Shown piece after piece: positions 48,232-58,517 of a DNA stretch of 64,000 nt. The stretch's first letter is position 1. Every line of letters starts with the position of its first letter. A program made the translations under genes and the position numbers. A model generated the notes under the pieces. The model had not been told where the DNA came from, ran no database searches, and saw nothing but the letters and a program-made list of their open reading frames with translations. This DNA comes from Nematostella vectensis (lineage: Eukaryota > Cnidaria > Anthozoa > Actiniaria > Edwardsiidae), in the NCBI RefSeq assembly GCF_932526225.1, contig NC_064047.1, positions 11,831,501-11,895,500 of the forward strand, in the 5' to 3' direction.

Positions 48232-48677
48232 CTATTCATAGTCATTTTCGTGGGGTTTCTCCGGGTTCTTACTTGGGATGGGCGGCAGCACAGGTTTGTG
48301 CTCGAGTGGCTGATACGTCTCCTTTAAGGCTTTGAGCTCCTGGTGCGGGTCGACGCCCTTATCCGGGACATCAAAATTTGGCACAGTGTCAAGCGCGATG
48401 TTCTCGTAGGCGGCTGTGGAGACCTTGTTGGCTCTTTCATACGTGTGCTCGGTTATTTCTTGGTAGTCCGGATTTTCATATGCGTGACGATCGGCCTGCT
48501 TTATTTCTTGGGAATCATGAACTTGCGTTCTCTTTTTCACGTGGTACACATACTTGCGCCGGCATAACAGAGAGGCAGCGGTAATGATGATAACCGCTGC
48601 GACCGACCCAGAAACAGCAATCACTATCACTTTGGTCTTAGATGTCTTTTGTGGATTGTCTTTTGCTGGCCGTGGTA
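48232..48677 (-). CDS. Mucin/EGF-type membrane protein, last exon: transmembrane span and cytoplasmic tail
   Basis: This exon encodes a short Pro/Lys stalk, one hydrophobic span (V-I-V-I-A-V-S-G-S-V-A-A-V-I-I-I-T-A-A-S), a basic stop-transfer (R-R-K) and a ~100-residue tail ending at TAG (48232-48234). The tail has Y-E-N-P-D-Y (an NPxY motif), Y-E-N-I and Y-Q-P-L (YxxPhi-type sorting signals) and K-P-V-L-P-P-I-P (SH3-type). Such motifs bind PTB, AP-2 and SH3 proteins, so endocytosis or signalling is likely (inference). The acceptor is CAAATTTAG just above 48677 and the first base pair completes a phase-1 codon from exon 49875-49955. This is a type I single-pass membrane protein, resembling cnidarian mucin-like/SNED-like proteins. 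Confidence 0.75.
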
Positions 48678-49229
48678 CTAAATTTGAATAATAAATGTCA
48701 GTACGCCTGAAGAAATTCAATAATACAATGAGAGACTGAAAGAAAAAGACCTAGGATCATGCAAATTAAAATTAAAAAAAAAAAAAAAAACAAAGCTTGC
48801 CATTTAGCCCTCACTTCTTGGTATGCATCTTTCTATAACACATTGCAACAATTTTCACGGTATATGCAGTGACATCTTAAAATTTGACTATGAAGTGGCA
48901 AATTAGAGACGTGAGACCATGGTTTCTTCGTTGCTTCTATCTATCACATCAGTTTTTCACGTCGAATGACACCCGAACCAATAACAGTTTTCCACGATAA
49001 AATGAGTAACCAGCGTCCAACTTTTTTAAGAGCTCTCTTGTTTTCTGTATTCTAACTCTTGCTTCAATGCCATGCTTCTCTACAAATATACCCGTGAAGC
49101 ACGTATTTTGTAAAAAAAAAAAACATATATTCGTTTTTTGCTCGATACGTGGGCTTTCAGAGTTACAGACAAAATCCAAACATGGCCACGTAGGCGCGGG
49201 TGACGTCACACGCTCTGAGCCTATTAAGC

Positions 49230-49530
49230 ACAGGCTTCCCACCCGAGTCAGTGAAGGGTTTCTAAGGCATACGAATTCACGCAAATAAACATCTATGAGT
49301 TATATCTCCATGCTTGTATCATTAATATACTTAGTATCGACACAGAATACGAGACAAATTTATATAGAGATTTTGAGGTTTAAAAAAACACAACAAACGA
49401 ATACATTTACATCCCAATTAAGTTTATTTAATGAATTAGAGCATGGAAATATAATTCATAGATGCTTTGCGTAATTCGTATGCCTTAGAAATCCTTCACT
49501 GACGCTGGTGGGAAGCCCTGTATGAGTGGA
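49230..49530. repeat. Inverted repeat in an intron of the mucin-like gene
   Basis: About 75-bp arms (49230-49306 and 49448-49530) around a 140-bp spacer: CAGTGAAGGGTTTCTAAGGC pairs with GCCTTAGAAATCCTTCACTG. It could form a long hairpin in the pre-mRNA. Confidence 0.8.
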
Positions 49531-49874
49531 AGGTTTTTGATCCCACTACTCCTTCACACCCTTTTCAAAAGAGTGAAATAAACGCCGTGGCAATAGCACT
49601 TATCAACAAAGACGGCTTTTTGGATCAATGCCCGAACTCAATTATGTAGTACCATACAAATATTTTCTGTCATCCCAGCTGAACCAAGTAGTGAACCAAT
49701 GATTAATTTAGGGCCATGTAGGAAAACTAGGCGCCGAATTGAAACCCTTAGTTTGTGGTATTGATGGAAGTTAGCATTCAAATTTCCACTCAAGCTTCGG
49801 AATGCGGAGAAATGTTATCAATAGGCGTAAACAATTTTCAAACTCTATACTACTTGTTAAAAACGTATTCGTAC

Positions 49875-49955
49875 CAATCGAGTTGGGCTCTGAGGTAGGA
49901 GTTGTAGTCTGATCCTTAAAGGTCGATTCTTGTTGCTTTCTCGTAGAAATCGCTT
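49875..49955 (-). CDS. Mucin/EGF-type membrane protein, stalk exon
   Basis: 81-bp exon with acceptor TTTATTTTTCAG and donor GTACGAATA, phase 1 at both ends. It encodes a Gln/Ser/Thr-rich stalk (T-T-T-P-T-S-E-P-N-S-I) that reads without a break into the last exon and out of the Thr-rich exon at 50289-50348. The stalk would be a site for O-glycosylation just outside the membrane. Confidence 0.6.
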
Positions 49956-50288
49956 CTGAAAAATAAACTCGCCTAAGAAAATAAATATGAATAAAGCGCC
50001 TCGCCTAAACATGTTGCACATAATAGTGGGAAAGTACATAGAGGGAAGTAACGAAAACTGGCTCTACCCGTCATAACATCTTATAAATGAAAGCTTGTGG
50101 AAAAAGGTTAGCATATTTCGCAGGCCCCCCCCCTTCCCCCTAATAAGCGCCTATCCTAGGACACTGAAGAATGTCTTGGCGTTTTTTCGACCAATTACGC
50201 TATAGTAATACCCTTTATTTGAATTAGCACAAAATTAAGAGTATATCATAAATATAATAAAAGTAATAAAAATAAAAAGGTACTGTAC

Positions 50289-50348
50289 TGGAGGTTGACT
50301 GTGATGTCGACGGTTTGGTTGTGGTTGGACGTCTGGTTGTAGTTGGAG
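50289..50348 (-). CDS. Mucin/EGF-type membrane protein, Thr-rich linker exon
   Basis: 60-bp exon with acceptor CATCATTTTCAG and donor GTACAGTACC, phase 1-1. It encodes P-T-T-T-R-R-P-T-T-T-K-P-S-T-S-Q, a mucin-like linker. A matching ACAACTACAACCA core in the microexon upstream shows the two arose by duplication. Confidence 0.6.
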
Positions 50349-50455
50349 CTGAAAATGATGCAATAATTTTCCATTAAAAGTAGTTCATACGTATTCATTT
50401 TTTTAAGCAATCATTTACTGTTTCTCCCGATCATAGCCTTATAAGGAAATTGTAC

Positions 50456-50473
50456 GACTGGTTGTAGTTGGGA
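50456..50473 (-). CDS. Possible 18-bp microexon of the mucin-like gene
   Basis: Acceptor GATTTCTTTTCAG and donor GTACAATTTCC bracket 18 bases that encode P-T-T-T-S and keep phase 1. Skipping it also preserves the frame, so it may be alternative. Support is splice-signal pattern only. Confidence 0.4.
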
Positions 50474-50547
50474 CTGAAAAGAAATCACATTTTCAATAAA
50501 AAAAACGTTTTATCAATATGATAAGTATGACAGTTTGCATTACTCAC

Positions 50548-50742
50548 TAACGCACGACTTTCCATTTCCAGTAAGCCCAACAGGACACGGACCACATGCG
50601 ATACAGCCTGATATATCGGTACAGTTGACTCCAGGGTAACAAGCGTCGTCAGAACAGTTTGAGACCTTCTCATTGCACAGCTGGCCCTTGAAGCCAACGT
50701 CGCACAGGCAAGTGTAGTTAGCCACACCATCAAGACATGTGC
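50548..50742 (-). CDS. Mucin/EGF-type membrane protein, EGF exon
   Basis: 195-bp exon, acceptor CGTATTTCAG, donor GTGAGTAAT, phase 1-1. It supplies the second half of one EGF domain (C-L-D-G-V-A-N-Y-T-C-L-C-D-V-G-F-K-G-Q-L-C) that began in the exon at 53253, followed by a Cys-rich module of EGF/thrombospondin character (C-S-D-D-A-C-Y-P-G-V-N-C ... C-G-P-C-P-V-G-L-T-G-N-G). Splitting an EGF fold across a phase-1 intron is common in animal extracellular proteins. The perfect completion of the Cys pattern confirms the join with 53253. Confidence 0.8.
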
Positions 50743-50938
50743 CTGAAATACGAGGCATGATTAAGCACCAGACTATTCCTACAGCATAAAAAGCTAATTT
50801 CATTCTACCAGTGTGACCAGGGCATGCCAAGAGATAGGGCTTCGAACTTTCATATAATTGTGAGTATTAAGAGAATAATTGCATTTACTTAAAGCGGGAG
50901 TGCCAAGGTAATTTTCAAGATCAGCCCCCTTTTTTTTT

Positions 50939-51154
50939 TCAAAATAGCCAATCAGAGACCTCAATTATACGAGAGCGTAAGGCAAAGAACACAACAAGAA
51001 ATAAAATCCCACTTGCTAAGTCGTACGGTATGTTTTTACTCAAACTCCCAAACTCCCCAGTGCTTGTAGAAGTTGTAGGGTGTCTTATCGAAGAACCAGA
51101 AGCAATTGTGACATAAGACATAAGAACAACGATAGTGAGGTAGCTAGCACGCAT
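50939..51154 (-). CDS. Short frame with signal-peptide-like start, inside an intron
   Basis: ATG at 51154 opens a 71-codon frame whose first ~19 residues look like a signal peptide (M-R-A-S-Y-L-T-I-V-V-L-M-S-Y-V-T-I-A-S-G) followed by a Ser/Thr-rich stretch. It lies on the same strand, 200 bases upstream of the EGF exon. It could be an alternative first exon (a weak donor CAA|GTGGGA near 51018 would keep phase 1) or chance. No homologue is recognised. Confidence 0.25.
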   Translation of the reverse strand: MRASYLTIVVLMSYVTIASGSSIRHPTTSTSTGEFGSLSKNIPYDLASGILFLVVFFALRSRIIEVSDWLF

Positions 51155-51684
51155 CAAGGTGTTTCGCCCACGGATAAAAATACGATTTACTCTCGCCCTC
51201 TCTCTTCAGAAAACATATTGTTCGAAAGTTTATTGCGCTGCTTTAGAAAAATCAAAACTAATGGAATACTCTATCGATCGCAACGATCTTTATGTTAATA
51301 AAATCTCAGATATGTGGAATTCTTTTTCGCCATGAAAAATAGCTCAAATAAGTGGAATTATGTTGGATTCTGTGGGATTCTGTTTGATGCACTCGTTTAT
51401 GAGCGAGCGTAAACCGGTATATTTCAGTCGCCGCCGACATATAAACATGTCGTTGTTTACAAAGACACTAAAAAAACGTGAGGTAGCTGGGTAGGAACAT
51501 TTTTTTCTTTATTTATTTTGTCTATCTTTATTTTTAAAGAGATCAGAAACTGATCCAAAAAATTATGCAGATCTCAAAATGAAAAAAAAATCACCTTTTT
51601 TCGGATGATTTGATTTTATCCCGGTCAATTTGAGTCTTCACCACTCACAGCATTCATTATGTCAGCGCCAAAAAGTACAAAAGT

Positions 51685-52757
51685 AGTAGTATAGTACTTG
51701 GCGGTTTTAGCACACTCCTGCGGAATGTCCTTAAACCAAGCCAAGTATATACAACTAACCATTGTATGGTGCCATATTCTGGTATGATTGTGTGGTATCA
51801 CATTTTGGTGAAACTATGTTATCATATTTTGGTGAGACTATATGATGGATTCGCATAAGCGAATCGAGCCTGCGCTTTTTCACGCCGAGTCTGGACGACT
51901 CGGAGACATACCCAACATGCATAAGCCACTCGCACACACCGCACGGATTCCACGAAATTAAGAAAGCATATAGTTCCAGTAATTTATTCATAAGCTGACA
52001 CCAAAATCTTGTATAATATAGTCTCACCACAATATGATACCATATAGTTTCACCAAAATCTTTTATCATATAGTTTTACCAAAATTTGATACCATATAGT
52101 TTCACCAAAATCTTTTATCATATAGTTTCACCAAAATGTGATACATATAGTTTCACCAAATTCTTTTATCATATAGTTTCACCAAAATTTGATACCATAT
52201 AGTTTCACCAAAATCTTTTATCATATAGTTTCACCAAAATGTGATACATATAGTTTCACCAAAATCTTTTATCATATAGTTTCACCAAAATTTGATACCG
52301 TATAGTTTCACAAAAATCTTTTATCATATAGTTTCACCAAAATGTGATACATATAGTTTCACCAAAATCTTTTATCATATAGTTTCACCAAAATTTGATA
52401 CCATATAGTTTTACCAAAATCTTTTATCATATAGTTTCACCAAAATGTGATACATATAGTTTCACCAAAATCTTTTATCATATAGTTTCACCAAAATTTG
52501 ATACCATATAGTTTCACAAAAATCTTTTATCATATAGTTTAACCAAAATTTGATACCATATAGTTTCACCAAAATCTTTTATCATATAGTTTAACCAAAA
52601 TTTGATACCATATAGTTTCACCAAAATCTTTTATCATATAGTTTCACCAAAATTTGATACCACACAATTATACAAGAATATGGCACCATACAAAGGTTAG
52701 TAGTATATACTTGGCTTGGTTTAAGCACATTCCGAAACCGCCAAGTACTATACTACT
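51685..52757. mobile_element. 1,073-bp MITE with internal minisatellite
   Basis: Perfect outer inverted ends AGTAGTATAGTACTTGGCGG (51685-51704 and complement at 52738-52757), with inverted similarity continuing for about 100 bp (AACCAAGCCAAGTATATAC, TATGGTGCCATATTC). It is flanked by AAAAGT at 51679-51684 and 52758-52763, a 6-bp target duplication. Inside is a 200-bp single-copy piece and ~25 alternating 26-base units (TATAGTTTCACCAAAATCTT TTATCA / ...ATTTGATACCA). No transposase. It lies in the 2.5-kb intron of the mucin-like gene. A truncated copy is at 3913-4376. Confidence 0.85.
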
Positions 52758-53252
52758 AAAAGTCTACGATTGCTGTTTGAAAACTTAGCAATAACTAACC
52801 GCTAAATCGGTATAGAAACGTTTTACAAATGCATTTTATTGCTATTTCCTTGCGTATTGCATGGAAATTTGCGAGCGTCTAAAACCAGAAACCAGACAAG
52901 GCATTCTAATCAGACATTAGTCTAGGATATCCACACAAATTACAGAAGTTGTTTTAGATAATTCAAAAAACCATATTTATGTAATGCCTTTGCATCGATT
53001 CTAGCTGATTTTACTCGTTAAGAAGGTATTTTTTTAAAGTACCCCTCTCCCTGACTGTTTTTTAGTATCTTTTTAGTTTCTGATTAGTTTCTGAGGGATT
53101 AGTATCATTGACCTGCTTCGCGACTGCGTGACAAGCCCTCATGGTAGCATGGGAAATAAACACTGAAGCGCCTAGCTACATGCAGACTTGTATGCTAGAA
53201 AATGCATGATACTCTAACTTTAAAGCTTGCTTGTTTAAAAATGTGCACCTAC

Positions 53253-53663
53253 CGTTAACACAAGTGTTAGATTCGCAGTCATTAATGTTCACTTCACATC
53301 GACTTCCATTAAACCCTACAGGGCAGGCGCACTCGTACTGGCCAGATCCCCGTGGGTAGTAAGGGTGGGGATAACAGCTACCCCGGTTTCTGCACGGACA
53401 CTCCATCACTCTTAAGTTGAGGGTCATCGTGTCACTGGCGTTACATTCATCTGTTGCTACAAATGTGAAGGTCTTGCTGAGGGAAGTCATGGTATAATTC
53501 AGTTGTCCGTCTAAGGTGAACGAGTATCCCTGCGCGTCGGTACTTCTAATGGAATAGGTCACTGTACGATTCTCTGGGTCCCGGGCATGTATATGTAGAA
53601 CCAGCATCTCGTCCACTAAAGCAAACTGGACTGGTGGTGTGGTGAAAATGGGATTGGAGTTGA
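53253..53663 (-). CDS. Mucin/EGF-type membrane protein, cadherin-like and EGF exon
   Basis: 411-bp exon, acceptor TTTTTCTTTCCAG and donor GTAGGTGC, phase 1-1. Residues 1-75 form a cadherin-like or dystroglycan-type segment (F-A-L-V-D-E-M, D-P-E-N-R-T-V-T-Y-S-I, F-T-F-V-A-T-D-E-C-N). A complete EGF domain follows (C-P-C-R-N-R-G-S-C ... Y-E-C-A-C-P-V-G-F-N-G-S-R-C), then the first half of a calcium-binding-type EGF (N-I-N-D-C-E-S-N-T-C-V-N-G) that finishes in exon 50548-50742. Several N-glycosylation sites are present. This is the most upstream exon I can place. The N-terminal exons (commonly NIDO, AMOP or VWD modules in relatives) are not in the window, so the gene may be 5'-truncated or its first exons may be spaced far away. 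Confidence 0.8.
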
Positions 53664-53689
53664 CTGGAAAGAAAAAGCTTCGCTTATTA

Positions 53690-53782
53690 TGGGATCCAGA
53701 GCCTGCTGAGGGAATAACAACTCGTCGAACAATGCAAACCGAACTGACACTGTTAAAAAAATGGAAGTAGAGTTAATTGAAG
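53690..53782 (-). pseudogene. Relic of a duplicated exon of the mucin-like gene
   Basis: The minus strand here aligns with the 5' part of exon 53253-53663: AACTCNANTNCCATTTT, CAGTNCNGTTTGC, GACGAGNTGNT and CTNNGGANCCC are shared in order. The relic encodes V-R-F-A-L-F-D-E-L where the exon has V-Q-F-A-L-V-D-E-M. Reading is lost after about 30 codons and the acceptor region is replaced by a MITE. Confidence 0.6.
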
Positions 53783-53785
53783 TTA

Positions 53786-53914
53786 GGCTAAGTTCAAACG
53801 TCGTATTATCCAATAGTCGTTTTCAATGCAAATGCATGCAAATGAAAACTCAATTCATTGGCATGCATTTGCATTGAATACGGCTCATGAATAATACGAC
53901 GTTTGAACTTAGCC
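53786..53914. mobile_element. PIF/Harbinger-type MITE, 129 bp
   Basis: Perfect inverted ends GGCTAAGTTCAAACGTCGTA and complement TACGACGTTTGAACTTAGCC, flanked by TTA at 53783-53785 and 53915-53917. Inner arms (TTTTCAATGCAAATGCATGC) also pair. TTA duplication fits PIF/Harbinger. Confidence 0.8.
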
Positions 53915-53917
53915 TTA

Positions 53918-54939
53918 GAGGCTGAGCGAGCCAACTCATAAATGCAAATCTATTTCCTTTTTTATAGGATACTGAGCAAAGTATCAAATAATATGAACGG
54001 AAATGGCGAGACTCGAGCCCAGACAAATGCTGAGGAAAACAAATGATTGAATCGCTCAGCCTCATGAACCGTTCTGTTTGTTTAAAAAATAAGGACTAAA
54101 ATTAGTTTTGATATTATTTGTATCGTATCGCTTTTTGAGAGCATGTCAAATTTCATCAGCTATCTGGACACATAGCTTTGCATTTGTGACCCTCCATTGG
54201 AAAACGTACACTATGGTTGCTTGCCATTTTACCGGAATTTCCAATTAAATGGTACACAACCAATATTGCCTCGAGATCCCGTGACCACGGTAGGAAATTA
54301 CGTGGGCACAGAAAGAAATTCCGTGAGCACGGCAAAAAAAAATCCCGTTCGGAAAGGTTTATAAGCATAAACTAGTTGTGCCAAAACAACATTTTGTTTT
54401 ATACCCAGCAACATACTAAATAGAAAGTTAGTGTTAAAACGGCTTGTGTTACACCATATCGCTTACGCGAAACAGCTTGCGCACATAACTAAAAAGAGGC
54501 TGAGTACTTGTTCGCCATCAGAGAAGACATAATTGAAAAGTTATACTATCATGCAACTCCTTAGGAAGAAAATCATTAGTCATTCAGCCATCAAGAGGTG
54601 CATCTTATAAAAACAAGATTATGTCACAAGGTCAGACTTGCTGGTTCATCAGGAATATACAAGATAATGAACATTTGAAAATAATAATAATATATAGATT
54701 TAGGCACTGCCTAAAAGCGGGGCCAGCATGCGATCAATTTAAGCCATATTATAATACCTATATATGTATGTATATATGTTATGTGTGAGTGAAGCCGTTC
54801 ATAGAAAAGTGCTTGATGCACAGGTGTAGAGTGGAATATGTGAGTATGTATATTTTTATTGTTGTTTAACCCGGAAAAACTTGTTGGGTGTATATGGAGG
54901 TATCATCCAATAGGGAACATTTAAGAATTGAAAATGAAT
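53918..54939. other. Spacer with a dispersed repeat, no gene
   Basis: 54150-54370 shares inverted similarity with 60670-60800 (GGAAAACGTACACTATGGTT versus AACCATAGTGTACGTTACCC; GCACGGAAAGAAATCCCGTG-like words). Otherwise AT-rich, with a TATATATG tract near 54760. Confidence 0.45.
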
Positions 54940-57050
54940 TTTAGTTTTTTACAGTAAAATGGGTGCTTTTTTATTCTCTTTAACATTTAAAACCATATCA
55001 ACACACAACGCGTTTCTATACATTAGCATATCGTTTTTGCCAGTAAATGTGCTCCATACTTGCCTAAACTGTCCAAATTCCCTTCCTTCCACATTTCACT
55101 ACTACTAGATTTTCTTGATTTTTATAATTTTCTCTCAGCTGAAGGGTAATAAAAGTTATTTGGTAGAAATTACAAATATTGGATAAACAGTTTTATCAAC
55201 CTCCTTTACTGGTTTTTTTTGGCTAATACTCTTTGAATTGACACTTCATCTTGGGTGGATCGTACAAAACACTGACACTAGACCCCCATATTAAGCATCA
55301 GATGCAGTTTGTTAAAAAAAAGGCAGCTAAATATTCATTTCACATCACTTTCATGTACAGTGCTAAATTATTGCATGAAAGGTCAAATGGTACATTGCTG
55401 TTGATTTTTGCAAATATCATCTCAGATTCCTAAGTATTGAGCTGTATTAATATCAGCTATTTGAAAAGTAGATGGCTCACAAAACCCTGTGCAGTTAATT
55501 AGTTAAAATCAAAACTATATTTTTTATAACTAGAAAACCCATTTAGTCCATTTGCAATAAGGACCAATGTTGGTCAGTGTTTTGTACCAGCCACTTTGTC
55601 AAAAGGTGAATGAAATTAACCACCCTAACTTGTTTTCAAAGTTTCTGACTACTTTTAGTATATTTTATTAGCCTGGTTCATTTTTTTTATAACAAGTTTT
55701 CATTTGTAACTATTATCTATCTTTTTGTAACTTAGCTGTAGTAATCAATACATCCTGCCCTAGCATCATGCCTTTAAAGCTGGCAGCTTTCTTGAGTTGG
55801 GATTCGCCTGACAAAAATTGAACAGTGACAAAATGCTACGGAAGAATACTAAAGATATAAATGTTATGCTGCACAAAACCTAATTGATAAACCTAAAATC
55901 TAAAAATAATTCCAAGTAACCTTTAAAATAGAACGTTGAACCAAAAAAAATAAGATGTGAAGTCTGTTTTTTAGGGGATAATAAGCCAGAGGTTGAATTG
56001 CCTTTTTGACATTTTTCTTAGGAAAAGCTGTAGAGAAAAACTATGGGTACTTATCGAACTAAATGTTTCCAACAAAAAGCTGTCTTTAGTTTTCTATGAG
56101 AATTGAAGAGATGGGAGTTTTGAGATGTTTTATGAAAACGTTGATCTGGGGTATTCAAGATCTTTTTGTGAAAAAGAATCATTGGCAGAAAGGGAACTGT
56201 GTAGGTAAAGCAAATCTTTTTAGAACCTATTACCCCTCATCAACCTTTTTTTTTTTCTAAAATTTAAACCAGAATTCATTTTCAATTTTAAATGTTCTTC
56301 GAACTCACAAAATATAAACTAAAACCGTTCCTCGCTCGATATCTTTCATAAAAGAGCTGACAGAACTTAAATGTGATGAAGAATCTCCGGATAAGAAATC
56401 GTTCTTTATTTACAGTTAAAAAGTTGTCCCATAAAAAGCTTAAGATTAGTTCACTTCTTGAATGAATTAAAAGCAAAGAAATAACAACATTTTCTAAAAC
56501 AAACGCGACGTTTGTTTACGAACAATCAATTGCACAATTTCTATCCTTTTAAGGGATAATGTATGAACAAACTAGCTGAATTACTAGTTAGGAACTAGGT
56601 ATAATAAAACATCGACATCCCATCATGGCTTTACTTAAGTAACTGTTTGAGTTTATAAAATTGACGTTTTACTTACCTTTTTTTTCCAAACCCATCCTTT
56701 GTCCGTCCATCGATCATTTGTACGTCTTTTTATTATAAAAGTGTTAAGATGTGTCGAATTTCTTTCTTGGCTTTAGCCACAACGAAAATAATGCAAAAAC
56801 TTTATCAATTCACGGTGTCGGCCGCGAGTTAGAAGAGCAGAACGCGGGAAAAATTAGACGCAGGGTTCCCGTGAGTGTAAATACAAAAACACTAAAAACT
56901 AAATGTAAGTTTTGATGCAACTTTCGGGGTTTTATTAAGTATGTAGCATTATCGGATAGTGCTAAAATATATTCTTGTATAATTATTTCACTGAGGTGGC
57001 GTTTTGCTAAGTTATTGCAAATTGTGCTGGAAAAAGTAGAAGAGAATGCC
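54940..57050. repeat. Segmental duplication, copy 2
   Basis: Diverged direct copy of 39150-40440 plus 44985-45400; the CATGG complex is absent here. On the minus strand an ATG at 56693-56695 is followed by a strong donor (exon end 56677, GTAAGTAA) in phase 1, the phase needed to join exon 53253-53663. This makes it a candidate first exon of the mucin-like gene, although it would encode only six or seven residues and no signal peptide. Confidence 0.5.
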
Positions 57051-58517
57051 GAATTCGCTGTTACGCCTGACTTTTAACTACAAGTTTTATCGGCAAACGT
57101 CAACATTTACAGCAATAATACAAATAGTCTCATTCTTATATGAAATTGAAGTAACTTAAGGTAATATCAAACACAAGTTTAATGTTAGGACTTACACTGT
57201 TCTTGTATCTGGTTTGTTTTCTTTTTGTTTTTCGTTTCTGAGAAATTTTATGTGTTTTTCTGCAATTTGAGTCCCAACTCTACACTAAAAGTGGCCGGTC
57301 AAAGAAAACAGGACTAGTACTTTCTACGCTGACCGAAAAATGCTTATTTGCTTGTCCAGATTCGCAGAAAAATATCTCAAACCAATCTTATTTTTTGCCG
57401 TCGATTGCCGACTTTTTGGGGGACATTTGTGGGACCACATGGCTGTTATTGCATTATCTTCTTCCTGATTGGCTATTCGTGCGCGCGTGATGGACATGTG
57501 GGATCTATGAATGTCGCCGTCAAACATGAGCCTACCGGCAGTATAGCGACTCGACTGAGCTCTTCTGTCAACCGATACAGCCTCGCACTACGTGATATGC
57601 CATTTCTCGTCTTGCTTTATTACATGCATTGGTTTCCCTCCTCGTTAGCATCCACCAGAGTCACTAATACTGATGCAGAAACATCAAGAATGGCAAGCGC
57701 GCGGCACTGCAAGTGTGAAAGTCTATGCTCAAGCATCATTTTCACCTTTGGTGCAAGCTGGAAACTATGTGGTGCAAAAGATGAGAGCTAGAAAACTTAA
57801 TAATCTTGCTATTGAGAATTTTTTAGGCCTAATAATTTTGTATACTGCTAAATATTTTTAAATTTCGCGGGCGGAAGTGGTTTGTTTATGTTTTGTTGAT
57901 TGTTTCAATAGAGAAGGACGCCGGCAATTTTCCCGCCGGAAATGACATGACGCGCATGCGCCGTGCGTTTTCCCGCCGTGTAGCATATAGGATTTTGAAG
58001 GGAAAAGCTGTCCGTTTGGGAGTGAGGACGAGTGGGGAGGAGGTGAACCGAGATGAGTAGGGAGGAGATGATCCGAGATGAGGGAGGAAAATCGCCTAGA
58101 AACGGTTATGAATCACGGCTAAAACGGAACCAGATCAATCTACGACAACAACTCCAATAAATTGGCTTTATAACTGATATATTCAGTACACAGATTAAAG
58201 ATAGGATCCTATAGTCAAATTCTTACGCGCTCTCTCATTGTTTAAAACAGAGTGAGATTTTCTGTGGAATTCAATGGTTGAAAAGTGGTTTTCAATGAAA
58301 GCCCAGGTGTACCGTGAAATTTTTTCCAACCCAATTGACAATATCTTTTCAACGCTGAAAAAAGTTCTTATACAGTTTAATAGTCTGAATGAACAGATTT
58401 GTGTTTGAAGAATTCATTCCGAATTTCAGTTTAAATTTACAGAAGGTAGAAAGACTTTCAAAGCCTTTGACTCTGGCAAGTACGAGGCGCAGAAGAGGGT
58501 CAAAACAAACTACCAAC
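57051..58517. other. Upstream region of the recombinase, no clear gene
   Basis: A 147-codon frame at 57348-57791 has no recognisable domain. 57870-58100 is relatively GC/CpG-rich (CGCGCATGCGCCGTGCG), which could be promoter-like. Confidence 0.35.
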
